This document shows positions 35,883 through 43,438 of a stretch of 64,000 nucleotides of DNA, piece after piece; the first letter of the stretch is position 1, and each line of letters opens with the position of its first letter. The translations under genes were made by a program, and so were the position numbers. The notes beneath the pieces were generated by a model that did no database searches, had not been told where the DNA came from, and saw only the letters and a list, made by a program, of their open reading frames with translations. The stretch covers positions 1 to 64,000 of the forward strand of contig JASJDN010000003.1 in NCBI GenBank assembly GCA_030065205.1, written 5' to 3'. Origin of the DNA: Crocosphaera sp. (GTDB lineage: Bacteria; Cyanobacteriota; Cyanobacteriia; Cyanobacteriales; Microcystaceae).

Positions 35883-36983
35883 TTAAACAGTAATAGGTGA
35901 ATCAACATTAATGGTTCTATCTTCTATGTCAAAATCAATGCCATATTCTTTCAATTGATAGGTAATTTGTTGATTAGCAATCTCCAAAAATTGACGGCGT
36001 AACTCCATCGAAACTTCTCCTGAACCTAAAATAAAGAAGTTAATTTGTGCTTGGGTAACTAATGTTTTTCCATTCTTCGTACTGACTTCTTTAAAGATAA
36101 CATCGGTACTACGAGAATCAATACCAAAAATATCACTGGTACTGTCTAAGATAACTTGACGAATTAGTGCTTCTTCATCTTTGGGAATTAATCGATAAAA
36201 GGTTAAATAAATGAGAGAAACTACTTTTTTTGCCCCGGTATAGTTCTCAATACTCATCTGAGTTAAGGAACTATTGGGTACGATCATCAGGGTTCCTTTC
36301 CCTGACGTTCTAATTTTTGTTGACCTTAATCCTACCGATTCTACTCTACCAAAAGTTCCATCGGGTAAGCCAATATAATCATCAGCAATAAAGGGTTTAT
36401 CTAAATAAAGTACAATTCCTCCGAGGAGTTGTTCTAGGCTTTTTTGTGCGGCAAAAGCTACTGCTAATCCCCCAATTCCTAAGCTGGCTAATAATCCTAA
36501 AACATTAATATCATGGGTTTCAGCAAAGATGAAAAGAACAATGACAATAATGGCCGCATTGGCTAGATATTTGGCAATAATAATAAATTCACTATTGAGT
36601 TTACTACTATTTCCGATAGCAACCTGTAATAAGTAATCATCAAAAAAGGTTTGACAGATTTGTAATCCTACCCAAATCACCGTAAAAACAATGGCTAAAC
36701 TTAACGGTATTTCTATAATTTTTAACCAACTTGGTAAGGAAAAAATAAGTAAACTAATATCTGTAATCGTCAACAAACCGACTAATACTAACCAGTTTTG
36801 ATAAGGGGGAATAAGCTTGTCATAAATAACTTTAACTTCCTCGGAAAAGATTTTTGTAATAATATTTCCTAAAATTCTAGGTAAGACAAAAACCCCAATA
36901 CTGATAACTATCAACACTAAGCCGACAACAATAAAAACAACTAGGGTATCTATATCGATGTTAAATGAGATACTATCATCCAT
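35883..36983 (-). CDS. MscS-family mechanosensitive channel (first of tandem pair)
   Basis: A 366-residue MscS homologue with the same architecture as its downstream paralogue: N-terminal helices, a pore helix within VLGLLASLGIGGLAVAFAAQ, FGRVESVGLRSTKIRTSGKG and a C-terminal alpha/beta domain ending in DIEDRTINVDSPITV, matched in the paralogue. These channels release solutes on osmotic downshock. Two diverged copies may form separate channels or a heteromer; the sequence cannot tell. Confidence 0.9.
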   Translation of the reverse strand: MDDSISFNIDIDTLVVFIVVGLVLIVISIGVFVLPRILGNIITKIFSEEVKVIYDKLIPPYQNWLVLVGLLTITDISLLIFSLPSWLKIIEIPLSLAIVFTVIWVGLQICQTFFDDYLLQVAIGNSSKLNSEFIIIAKYLANAAIIVIVLFIFAETHDINVLGLLASLGIGGLAVAFAAQKSLEQLLGGIVLYLDKPFIADDYIGLPDGTFGRVESVGLRSTKIRTSGKGTLMIVPNSSLTQMSIENYTGAKKVVSLIYLTFYRLIPKDEEALIRQVILDSTSDIFGIDSRSTDVIFKEVSTKNGKTLVTQAQINFFILGSGEVSMELRRQFLEIANQQITYQLKEYGIDFDIEDRTINVDSPITV

Positions 36984-37328
36984 TTTCTTCTATTACTTCA
37001 ATCTCTTAACTATTTAAACAATGTACAAAATTTAAAACATTGTTATCATAGCATATCTTAACAAATTGTAAAGGGTTCATACTTCCCAAGCCATCATATG
37101 ACAGTCTTAAGTTTATAAATTGCTGTAAGATAAACTATAATTTTGTTATTGTTCTTAGCCTAATTTTGCAGTCAAACAAAAAAACCCAAACTAAGCAATG
37201 ATTTAGATCAAGCTTTAATTAGATCAAGCTTTAACAAAATATTTTGCTGATGATATTACTCAATTAGCAACTTTAATTGATAGAGATTTGAGCGCATGGT
37301 TGCAATAACTAAACTTATAACCTCAGAT
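36984..37328. other. Intergenic stretch with a 16-bp tandem duplication
   Basis: No gene is supported here. TAGATCAAGCTTTAAT at 37204-37219 is repeated at 37220-37235 with one change. A short frame after it (KYFADDITQLATLIDRDLSAWLQ, ending near 37307) has protein-like composition and may be the tail of a lost gene, but I do not recognise it. Confidence 0.4.
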
Positions 37329-37711
37329 TGGTTATGTTGTGCCATTGCTGAAGAAGAATTAATTGAACAAGCAAAGAATGAATTAAAACAAAAGATTCAA
37401 CAAAAAAAGTTTGGTTATTGTTAGATTGTTTTACTAAGATAAAAAAAATATTAAAAATAGAGTTAGATCATCCTGAAAAATCTCGTTTGCGCGACTTAAT
37501 AAAAAATCCTTTACGGTTAGCATTATTGTGTGCTTCCTGGCAGATTCAAGAAGCACAATTGCCTGATACTCAAGCAGAATTCTATGAAATGTATGTTGAT
37601 TACTTTTATAAGTGGAAATCTGAGCATTTTGAGGTTAGCAAAGTCCCATTCGTTAAGTTGAGTATGGGAGGTGTGGGGAGTGTGGGAAGCGTGGGGGGAA
37701 TTTTTATATAA
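37329..37711 (+). pseudogene. NACHT-family NTPase remnant
   Basis: Pieces of a cyanobacterial NACHT ATPase survive in shifted frames: AIAEEELIEQAKNEL, then after a one-base shift in an A-run KKVWLLLD (the Walker B strand), then, after an internal deletion, LRDLIKNPLRLALLCASWQ and LPDTQAEFYEMYVDYFYKWK (the post-NACHT winged-helix region). The last part of the frame runs into a G-rich repeat. Neither Walker A nor a full Walker B is present. A complete NACHT gene of another subtype exists at 13.6 kb. Confidence 0.7.
37665..37698 (+). repeat. G-rich repeat with G-quadruplex pattern
   Basis: Four runs of at least three G separated by 6-nt loops fit the (G3 N1-7)x4 quadruplex pattern. The core GTGTGGGGAGTGTG at 37671-37684 recurs inverted at 38848-38861 on the other side of sdhB. 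A GGGGG/CCCCC pair and T-run just after (to about 37728) may act as a terminator. Confidence 0.6.
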
Positions 37712-37747
37712 ATAATGTCCCCCTTTTTTAGTTCTCAGATTCCAAAT

Positions 37748-38728
37748 TTAATGATAATTTTGTACCATTTCAATCAGCGATCGCACTTCTTGGGTTCCTT
37801 CCGACGGTTCAAAGGAAAGAGGAAATTTACCACTGCTTAACATTCGTAACCCTAACGGTGCAAGGGAGAGTAACCCCTGTAAGTCTCTCAAATAATTACC
37901 CACCACAAAAACCCCAAATTTCCGTTCATCGATCCATCCTCCTTGTTTCACCAAGTCGATCAACACTTTGCGGTGACGAATGGAGCGACTGCTCTGAGCA
38001 TCTTTGCGCTCTAAAATATCTTGTTTAAGATAACTAATTTGATCCATGGGGGCAACTTCCATCGGACAGACCGCATTACAATAATAACAGCGTGTACAAC
38101 CCCAAACCCCTTGAGTCCCTTGGTTATAGGTTTCTAAACGTGCTTCTACTTCCGTGTCTCGGGAGTCGGCTACCATCCGTTGTGCTTTAGCTAAAGCATG
38201 AGGTCCAACAAACTCAGGGTTGACCGTTAAGGCGTTACATTCAGAATAACAGGCTCCACACATAATGCAGTTACCCGTTTGATCTAACTGCGATCGCTCT
38301 TCAGGAGTCTGTAAAAATTCCCTCTCAGGAATGTTGCGCCCTTGGGTACTCACATAAGGATCAACCTCCTGTAGTTTATCCCAAAAACCCGCCATATCCA
38401 CCACTAAATCCTTGATCACCGGCATATTTCCCAAGGGTGCAATGGTGATAGTCGGTAAGTCTCCGTTATCCATAGAGGATGCCATTTCTAACTCCTGTCC
38501 TACGTTTTGTTTGCAGGCCAAAGCAGAACGACCATTAATTCTCATGCTACAACTACCACAAATGGTATTGCGACAATTTTTACGGAAGGCCAAACTCCCG
38601 TCTTGTTCCCATTTGATGCGATTCAAACATTCTAAAATGGTATTGCCAGCTTGAACCTCTAGTTTATAGGTCTGTAGCTGAGGACTTTGATGGGGTTTTT
38701 GTCGCCATACTTTAAACAATACTTCCAT
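37748..38728 (-). CDS. sdhB: Succinate dehydrogenase/fumarate reductase iron-sulfur subunit
   Basis: SdhB/FrdB, which feeds electrons from succinate to quinone in the thylakoid or plasma membrane. The 2Fe-2S motif is CRNTICGSC with a distal ACK; the C-terminal domain has CIMCGACYSEC and CTRCYYCNAVCP for the 4Fe-4S and 3Fe-4S clusters. The ORF extends upstream to 38812, but MEVLFKVWRQ at 38728 gives a 326-residue protein of normal size and is chosen. The flavoprotein subunit gene is not adjacent, as usual in cyanobacteria. Inverted G/C-rich repeats flank the gene. Confidence 0.9.
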   Translation of the reverse strand: MEVLFKVWRQKPHQSPQLQTYKLEVQAGNTILECLNRIKWEQDGSLAFRKNCRNTICGSCSMRINGRSALACKQNVGQELEMASSMDNGDLPTITIAPLGNMPVIKDLVVDMAGFWDKLQEVDPYVSTQGRNIPEREFLQTPEERSQLDQTGNCIMCGACYSECNALTVNPEFVGPHALAKAQRMVADSRDTEVEARLETYNQGTQGVWGCTRCYYCNAVCPMEVAPMDQISYLKQDILERKDAQSSRSIRHRKVLIDLVKQGGWIDERKFGVFVVGNYLRDLQGLLSLAPLGLRMLSSGKFPLSFEPSEGTQEVRSLIEMVQNYH

Positions 38729-39198
38729 GAGAACATAACAAAATGGATGGATCTCTTCTATCCTATCTCGTTCCTGAGATTTCTTGCTTAAAAGTCTCAG
38801 AGCAGTTTTCATATCAATAGGTTAACGAGCAAAATAAAAATTCTGCTCACACTCCCCACACTCCTCACCTTTCCCACATTTCCCACCCTCAACGTAACTA
38901 GAATTATGTTCAGCAAACCCTTTTTTGATGCAGGTTTTGGGCTTATTTCTCCTGAACTTTACCTCTTTTCTTTTAAGGTTCGACAACCGTAACCTTAGAG
39001 GAGATAGGAGAGGAATTTATCTCGGTTTGAGCCGACTCGAGCAAATTTCGTCCCTTAAACTCCCTGTTATCAACTTCATAATTCTTGAAATTTTTTTGGT
39101 TTACTTTAGGAATTTAACGCTATATTTTTGATATGATCAATAATGATCTAAAAAATCTAGTCATCATTGAAAGAAAATCAAAGGACATTGATAAAATT
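38729..39198. other. Intergenic region between sdhB and cyAbrB
   Basis: Divergent promoters should be here. 38848-38890 is a C-rich low-complexity tract whose first 14 nt are the exact reverse complement of 37671-37684. The rest, including a 68-codon frame at 38925, shows no gene-like features. Confidence 0.5.
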
Positions 39199-39594
39199 AT
39201 GGCTGACACCGTTGATCCAAATCCTACTCCCTTAACTGGAAAAGCCTTACTTCAAGAACTAAAACAGTTATCCGATAAGCCTCGCCGAGAAACAGCGAAA
39301 AAATGTGGCTATTACTCAGTCACAAAAGATGGGCAAGTTCGTGTTAACTTAACGGACTTTTATGATGCAGTTCTTGCCGCCAAAGGCGTTCCTTTACAAC
39401 CAGGGTCCACTAAAGATGGTCGTGGCCGTGAACCTACCTTCCGAGTCAGTGTTCACAAGAATGGTCAAATTGTCATTGGTTCTACCTATACTGAGCAGAT
39501 GGGATTGAAACCAGGGGACGAATTTGAGATTAAATTAGGCTACAAGCATATTCATCTTAAACAAGTTGGCGCTGATGAAGAAGAAGCAGCCTAG
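39199..39594 (+). CDS. cyAbrB-family transcriptional regulator (AbrB1-like)
   Basis: A 131-residue cyanobacterial AbrB protein, starting MADTVDPNP; the upstream in-frame ATG at 39133 adds an atypical extension. Conserved features are LTGKALLQELKQL, RRETAKKCGYYS, RVNLTDFYDAVLAAKGV and the C-terminal swapped-hairpin AbrB domain GLKPGDEFEIKLGYKHIHLKQV (given in part). The RRETA...CGYYS pattern is closer to what I recall for cyAbrB1 (Sll0359 type) than cyAbrB2. Known roles include control of hydrogenase and nitrogen/carbon genes in Synechocystis; a link to the hox operon in this window is possible but not shown. Confidence 0.85.
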   Translation: MADTVDPNPTPLTGKALLQELKQLSDKPRRETAKKCGYYSVTKDGQVRVNLTDFYDAVLAAKGVPLQPGSTKDGRGREPTFRVSVHKNGQIVIGSTYTEQMGLKPGDEFEIKLGYKHIHLKQVGADEEEAA

Positions 39595-39803
39595 AGGCTG
39601 TTGATTGTTAGTCAAACATGGGACTAAAATCGCTAAAACCAAGTCAAAAAGAAAGGTTAAGCTTTTGTCCTTTCTCTGTTGGATCAGACAAGGGTAAAAG
39701 CGATAATTCCCATAAAATAAATGTCGGTTACATTATGAGACGGAACCTAAAAAAGCAATATGTTATGGTCAGATAAGAAGTTGCTGGCTGATTCGTCATT
39801 ATA

Positions 39804-40706
39804 ATGTCATTGATAAGCGTCAAAAATAGTTTCCCTATTCCCCCAGATCAGAGCATAAGGGAAGTATTTTTACCTTCCCATTTGCCTGTTTGGTTGACCA
39901 GTGTCCAGGACCTTCCTAGTGAGAGTAAAATCGGTCTTTTCTTATTAATATGGTTAGCCCTGTGGCTACCCATAGCGTTTTTATTAGGTAAAAGGCTGAA
40001 CTGGAAACCCTTTCAACCCTTAGAAGCTGAACAAAAGATCCCCTTATTAGTCCCCTTGTACCTATTGGTTCCCTGGTTAGGATGGTTAACGCTGATAACC
40101 GAAGGAACCTCATTATCTGACTACGGATTATCTTGGGGATGGGAGCTTCTATTTTCCCTTTGTATGGGGCTTCTTTTGGGGTTAGGAGGGTTAGTGGTGG
40201 TTTTTACTCTTGAAGGGGGGTTAGGGTGGCTAACATGGCAGGGTGAGAACCTCAAAGAACTAGGAAAGGTTATCTTACCGATTTTTGTACTAGCAATATG
40301 GATTGGTATCACCGAAGAATTGGTCTTCCGGGGTATTTTTCAAACCATTCTCGAAACAGATTATAATCCTTGGGTGAGTGCCATTATTATTAGTAGTATT
40401 TTTGCGCTTCTCCATTTACTCTGGGAAAGACAAACCACCCTTCCCCAGTTGCCCGGACTGTGGTTAATGGGAATGGTGTTGGTAATCGCCAGATGGGTTG
40501 ATGGGGGGAGTATAGGGTTAGCCTGGGGACTTCATACGGCTTGGGTATGGGGGTTAGCTTCTTTAGATGCTGCTCAAATGATCTCTTATACAGGAAAAGG
40601 TAAAAACTGGATTATTGGTATTTATCAGCAACCTTTAGGGGGAATGATGGGAATTTTGTGTTTATTGGGGACGGCTTTAGTTTTGGCTGTGAGTCAGGGT
40701 TTTTAA
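39804..40706 (+). CDS. CPBP-family intramembrane glutamic protease
   Basis: A 300-residue membrane protein with about eight hydrophobic helices and the CPBP/Abi signature: the EELVFRG motif containing the catalytic Glu pair and Arg, then a second motif with His (SSIFALLHLLW). Family members process prenylated or other membrane substrates, and some are linked to bacteriocin self-immunity. The start at 39804 opens with a short soluble stretch before the first helix. Monocistronic. Confidence 0.85.
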   Translation: MSLISVKNSFPIPPDQSIREVFLPSHLPVWLTSVQDLPSESKIGLFLLIWLALWLPIAFLLGKRLNWKPFQPLEAEQKIPLLVPLYLLVPWLGWLTLITEGTSLSDYGLSWGWELLFSLCMGLLLGLGGLVVVFTLEGGLGWLTWQGENLKELGKVILPIFVLAIWIGITEELVFRGIFQTILETDYNPWVSAIIISSIFALLHLLWERQTTLPQLPGLWLMGMVLVIARWVDGGSIGLAWGLHTAWVWGLASLDAAQMISYTGKGKNWIIGIYQQPLGGMMGILCLLGTALVLAVSQGF

Positions 40707-40710
40707 GGCG

Positions 40711-40734
40711 CGCAAAGACGCAAAGGCGCAAAGG
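40711..40734 (+). repeat. CGCAAAGR octamer array, left copy
   Basis: Three consecutive octamers CGCAAAGA, CGCAAAGG, CGCAAAGG. The same array appears in inverted orientation at 41029-41052, with the GxxExxY remnant between. Confidence 0.8.
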
Positions 40735-40750
40735 ATGGGACGGTTGAGTC

Positions 40751-41007
40751 TTAGAGGTTATTGACAAGGCGGGTAATTCCATTTTTGATTAAGTCTGTGT
40801 TGAAGTTAATGAGGAGTCCTAATTTTTTTAGTGAATACCTTTATAAACAATAGAAATAGGGCATTGTCTCGCAAATTCTAAATTCCGTCTTTTTAACTCA
40901 TAAGCCATCACTGTCTCATAAACCGACTCAAATAAACCAGGTCCTAACCCTGTATGAATTTGATAAGCAGCATCCACAATTTCCTTAGCAATCTCATTTT
41001 CTCTCAT
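40751..41007 (-). pseudogene. GxxExxY-family gene with internal deletion
   Basis: The N-terminal part MRENEIAKEIVDAAYQIHTGLGPGLFESVYE (41007 downward, given only as its landmarks GPGLFESVYE and ELKRRNLEF) matches GxxExxY proteins, a PD-(D/E)XK-like family common in cyanobacteria. A GGGAGG ribosome site precedes the start. After VYKGIH the frame stops, and the normal C-terminus (LGLLINFNTDLIKNG, then TRLVNNL) follows in another frame ending at 40751. About 40 residues are lost from the centre, including the catalytic region. Confidence 0.8.
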
Positions 41008-41028
41008 CTCAAACCTCCCAGCATTCTT

Positions 41029-41052
41029 TCTTTGCGTCTTTGCGCCTTTGCG
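41029..41052 (-). repeat. CGCAAAGR octamer array, right inverted copy
   Basis: TCTTTGCG, TCTTTGCG, CCTTTGCG; on the minus strand this reads CGCAAAGG, CGCAAAGA, CGCAAAGA. Partner of 40711-40734. Confidence 0.8.
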
Positions 41053-41061
41053 CGAATTCCA

Positions 41062-42045
41062 TCATCCAAGTCCTAATTCCCGTTTTAGGAGATTAATGGA
41101 CTTTTCCCCAATATAATATTCAGAACAAAATATATCCGGCGGACGGATGATATCATCTCTAACGGTGAGTATGGCTTCTTTAACCAAATCATAGCTGGCC
41201 GGATCACTCATGATGGTTTGTGCCGATCGCGCCAAGGTTAACAGTTGACGGCGATCGCCGACTTGTGCCGTAATTAATAATAAATCATCTCCCCGTAAAC
41301 TGTGGATAAGAATTTCTGCTACCCGAATAATTCCTGGACTTAAACTAACAATGCCTAAACGAGTGTCTTTCGGCAATTCTTTAATGATGGCTAATTCTTT
41401 ACCATAATCGTAGATATCGATGGGTAAAACACGGGTGGCGTAGGGAGAAGCAATGGATTCTGCTTCGGGAAGAAAATAACGACTGGTTACTACAGTGGCC
41501 GATTTTTTTTTGGATAAGACTTGCTCTAAGTCTTCTATAGCCACTAATTCTACAGGGATGGCCAACGCTTTTTCCAACTCTTGTAAAATGAGTTCTCCGG
41601 CCCCCATATCTCGACTGGGAACGGTGACAAGCACTTGTGCGCTACAGCGTAACCGCCAGTCAATCACTGCTAAAAATAACTCTTTTGCTTGGGAGAAGGT
41701 TAACCCTTGTCTGAGAAGTTCATCGACGCTTTTATAAACCAGTTGACTTTCTTGGGGATATTGAGTGAATAGAGGAGACTTCGGAAAGGAGATATCGTCG
41801 TTATTTTGTGCCTTAACGTAAATTCCTGAACCCGCAATGGACTCAACTAAGCCAGCTTCTTCGAGTTGTTGATAAACTTTACTGATGGTGTTGCGATGTA
41901 GTCCCGTCATGGTTGCGAGTTGACGGGTACTAGGGAGACGATGGGTAGGAGGATATTGACGAGAGGCTATAGCAAAGCGAATCTGATCAAACAGTTGTTT
42001 TGAGGCAGGAATATCACTATCGAATTGTATTTTAAACTGAAGCAT
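41062..42045 (-). CDS. GntR-family transcriptional regulator
   Basis: A 327-residue regulator. The N-terminal GntR winged helix (about residues 5-75) has IRFAIASRQYPPTHRLPSTR and the recognition helix region MTGLHRNTISKVYQQLEEAGLVE (in parts). The C-terminal 230 residues are not an aminotransferase-like MocR domain; they look like two alpha/beta halves resembling a periplasmic-binding or UTRA-like effector domain. The frame opens at a TTG, but ATG 42045 is chosen. It lies downstream of psaL on the same strand. Effector and targets unknown. Confidence 0.85.
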   Translation of the reverse strand: MLQFKIQFDSDIPASKQLFDQIRFAIASRQYPPTHRLPSTRQLATMTGLHRNTISKVYQQLEEAGLVESIAGSGIYVKAQNNDDISFPKSPLFTQYPQESQLVYKSVDELLRQGLTFSQAKELFLAVIDWRLRCSAQVLVTVPSRDMGAGELILQELEKALAIPVELVAIEDLEQVLSKKKSATVVTSRYFLPEAESIASPYATRVLPIDIYDYGKELAIIKELPKDTRLGIVSLSPGIIRVAEILIHSLRGDDLLLITAQVGDRRQLLTLARSAQTIMSDPASYDLVKEAILTVRDDIIRPPDIFCSEYYIGEKSINLLKRELGLG

Positions 42046-42119
42046 AGCCACTGAGCCGAACAAACCCTATCAGACCGATGGACGTGATTATCCCGTGAAT
42101 CGTTCCTAATAACAAAATT

Positions 42120-42143
42120 GGGGGCTAACCTAAGTTAACCCCC
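42120..42143 (-). terminator. Terminator of psaL
   Basis: GGGGGCTAAC and GTTAACCCCC form a stem with one mismatch; on the minus strand it is followed by AATTTTG. It is 40 bp past the psaL stop. Confidence 0.65.
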
Positions 42144-42182
42144 GAAACACACATTAAAAATGCGTATTGATGTACAAAAATA

Positions 42183-42659
42183 TTAACCTAAGATTGTTTT
42201 AATTAGGTCAATATAGGGAGTTTGACAAAGAAGATAAGCAAAAAATGCTCCTCCTGTACCCCCAATAAAGAAACCATTCGCAAATTCACCCCAACCTTCG
42301 GAGGTCCCTAAATCTTCGGGAACATCAGGAGTGGTTAAGGTTGTTGTGGGTTTGCTGACACCAACGGTAGCGTACATGGATAAAGCAATGGTTAAAATAG
42401 CGACTAAACCCACTGCAGCGAGTAACCCAGCAGTGCTGGCGTATTCGGTGTTGCGTAAGGGTCCAAGGAGATAAAATGGTCCATAGATAAAATAACCATG
42501 AGCCATACCAATCTCTAAACCGCGACGGTTAGCCGATAATCCTTTACGGTAAGCAGGAAGGTTTCTGATAAAAGGAATAGAGAACCCTGAAGAATTAACG
42601 GGAGTGGCTAAATTGCCCACTTGAGGGTCTCCACCATGTTGAATTGCGTCGATTGCCAT
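42183..42659 (-). CDS. psaL: Photosystem I subunit XI PsaL
   Basis: A 158-residue PSI membrane subunit needed for trimer formation. Typical features are the N-terminal HGGDPQVGNLATPVNSS, RNLPAYRKGLSANRRGLEIGMAHGYFIYGPF (in parts) and three membrane helices. The gene is divergent from psaI with 535 bp between, most of it filled by two transposon right-end-like modules. The nearer module ends 37 bp upstream of the start codon, so its transcript would lead straight into psaL. Confidence 0.97.
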   Translation of the reverse strand: MAIDAIQHGGDPQVGNLATPVNSSGFSIPFIRNLPAYRKGLSANRRGLEIGMAHGYFIYGPFYLLGPLRNTEYASTAGLLAAVGLVAILTIALSMYATVGVSKPTTTLTTPDVPEDLGTSEGWGEFANGFFIGGTGGAFFAYLLCQTPYIDLIKTILG

Positions 42660-42695
42660 ATGGATTTCTCTTTGAATGATTAAACTTTGGCTGTT

Positions 42696-42860
42696 TTGAC
42701 ACCCTCCCTCGCCTTAAAACGGCAGGGATTCCAAAATCTCACGATTTAGGTTTCTGTTTCATCGCAACCGCCAACCCTCTCAAGGAGATTTGGTCTTAGG
42801 TTCATTCCACAGACTGACACCGTGTGTCCCACGGCCTTATGGGTCGAAATCCTGAAAAGC
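42696..42860 (-). ncRNA. Orphan IS605 right-end / omega-RNA-like module facing psaL
   Basis: Read on the minus strand, this stretch has the layout of a TnpB omega-RNA and right end: a CCGTG/CACGG stem (42820-42834), an internal structured part, then a terminal imperfect hairpin (GGCAGGG paired with CCCTCGCC, about 42706-42727) and the tetranucleotide TCAA (minus strand of 42696-42699), the right-end cleavage site known for IS608-type elements. No tnpA or tnpB is adjacent. Identification rests on layout and recognition of cyanobacterial TnpB 3' ends. The 5' boundary is approximate. Confidence 0.5.
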
Positions 42861-42984
42861 AGAATTTCTTTATTTATGAAGTATATTGATTAGCCTCCCC
42901 TTTTTTGTCTGTCTCTGGCCAGAATGTTAAGAATCTTTATAATTGCTCCATCTCGGCAAACTTTCCAGTAGGATTCAGGATGTT

Positions 42985-43162
42985 ACTCAACAGTATCGGA
43001 GGACATCCGAAAACTGAGGCTAACCACCTAAACGACTGGGGACAGCCCCGCCTCTGGCTAACGACTACGAGAGTGGAGATAGTTAAGCGGTCTGGATGAA
43101 CCAGTAATCCAAAACAGTGATGTTTGGAGAATCCACTCACTTCAGGGAGTGGAGTATGTCAA
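42985..43162 (+). ncRNA. Orphan IS605 right-end / omega-RNA-like module facing psaI
   Basis: A structured plus-strand element without coding capacity: a GAGGC/GCCTC stem enclosing a GGGG-ACAG-CCCC hairpin (about 43016-43054), CTGG-ATGAA-CCAG (43092-43104), then a terminal hairpin CCACTC/GAGTGG (about 43134-43153) and TCAA at 43159-43162. This is the organisation of a TnpB guide-RNA scaffold and right end. It differs in sequence from the minus-strand module, so the two come from different element families. Its predicted guide would begin in the psaI leader. The 5' boundary is approximate. Confidence 0.5.
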
Positions 43163-43194
43163 CACTGTACATTAAAAACATAGGATCATAACAA

Positions 43195-43308
43195 ATGACA
43201 GGTACATACGCAGCTGCTTACTTACCAGCCATTTTCGTTGCTTTACTTCCCGTCCTTGCTTTTGCTGTGATGGGTCTTTTATTCCTTTACGTTGAATCAG
43301 AAGCCTAA
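43195..43308 (+). CDS. psaI: Photosystem I subunit VIII PsaI
   Basis: A 37-residue single-helix PSI subunit, MTGTYAAAYLPAIFVALLP followed by AFAVMGLLFLYVESEA, matching PsaI in length and in the LP...P helix pattern. An AGGAT ribosome site lies 9-10 nt upstream. PsaI contacts PsaL in the PSI trimer core. In many cyanobacteria the two genes lie together in one orientation; here they are divergent. The stop codon is inside the loop of an intrinsic terminator. Confidence 0.95.
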   Translation: MTGTYAAAYLPAIFVALLPVLAFAVMGLLFLYVESEA

Positions 43309-43320
43309 AGGCTTCTTTTT
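43299..43320 (+). terminator. Intrinsic terminator overlapping the psaI stop codon
   Basis: AGAAGCCT (43299-43306) and AGGCTTCT (43309-43316) form a perfect 8-bp stem with the last two bases of the TAA stop as loop, followed by T residues. The last three codons of psaI lie in the stem. Confidence 0.85.
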
Positions 43321-43438
43321 GCCGTCAAATCCCCCCGACCCCGCTCCAGTCGTTACGGGGCGGCGGGTTTTCTCAACTTGATGATCGATAAGGCTCTTCT
43401 TGAGAAGAATAACTTATGGGAGAGCAATACCATAAACG

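Noticed and set aside
38847-38890. ACTCCTCAC-containing tract resembling the Yfr1 RNA core
   Set aside because: It lacks the exact Yfr1 core and the two flanking stem-loops, and it belongs to a low-complexity repeat.
42905-43140. Overlapping 64- and 67-codon frames on opposite strands between psaL and psaI
   Set aside because: They lie in the structured right-end/omega-RNA-like module; no domain, no ribosome site, and the hairpins explain the sequence.
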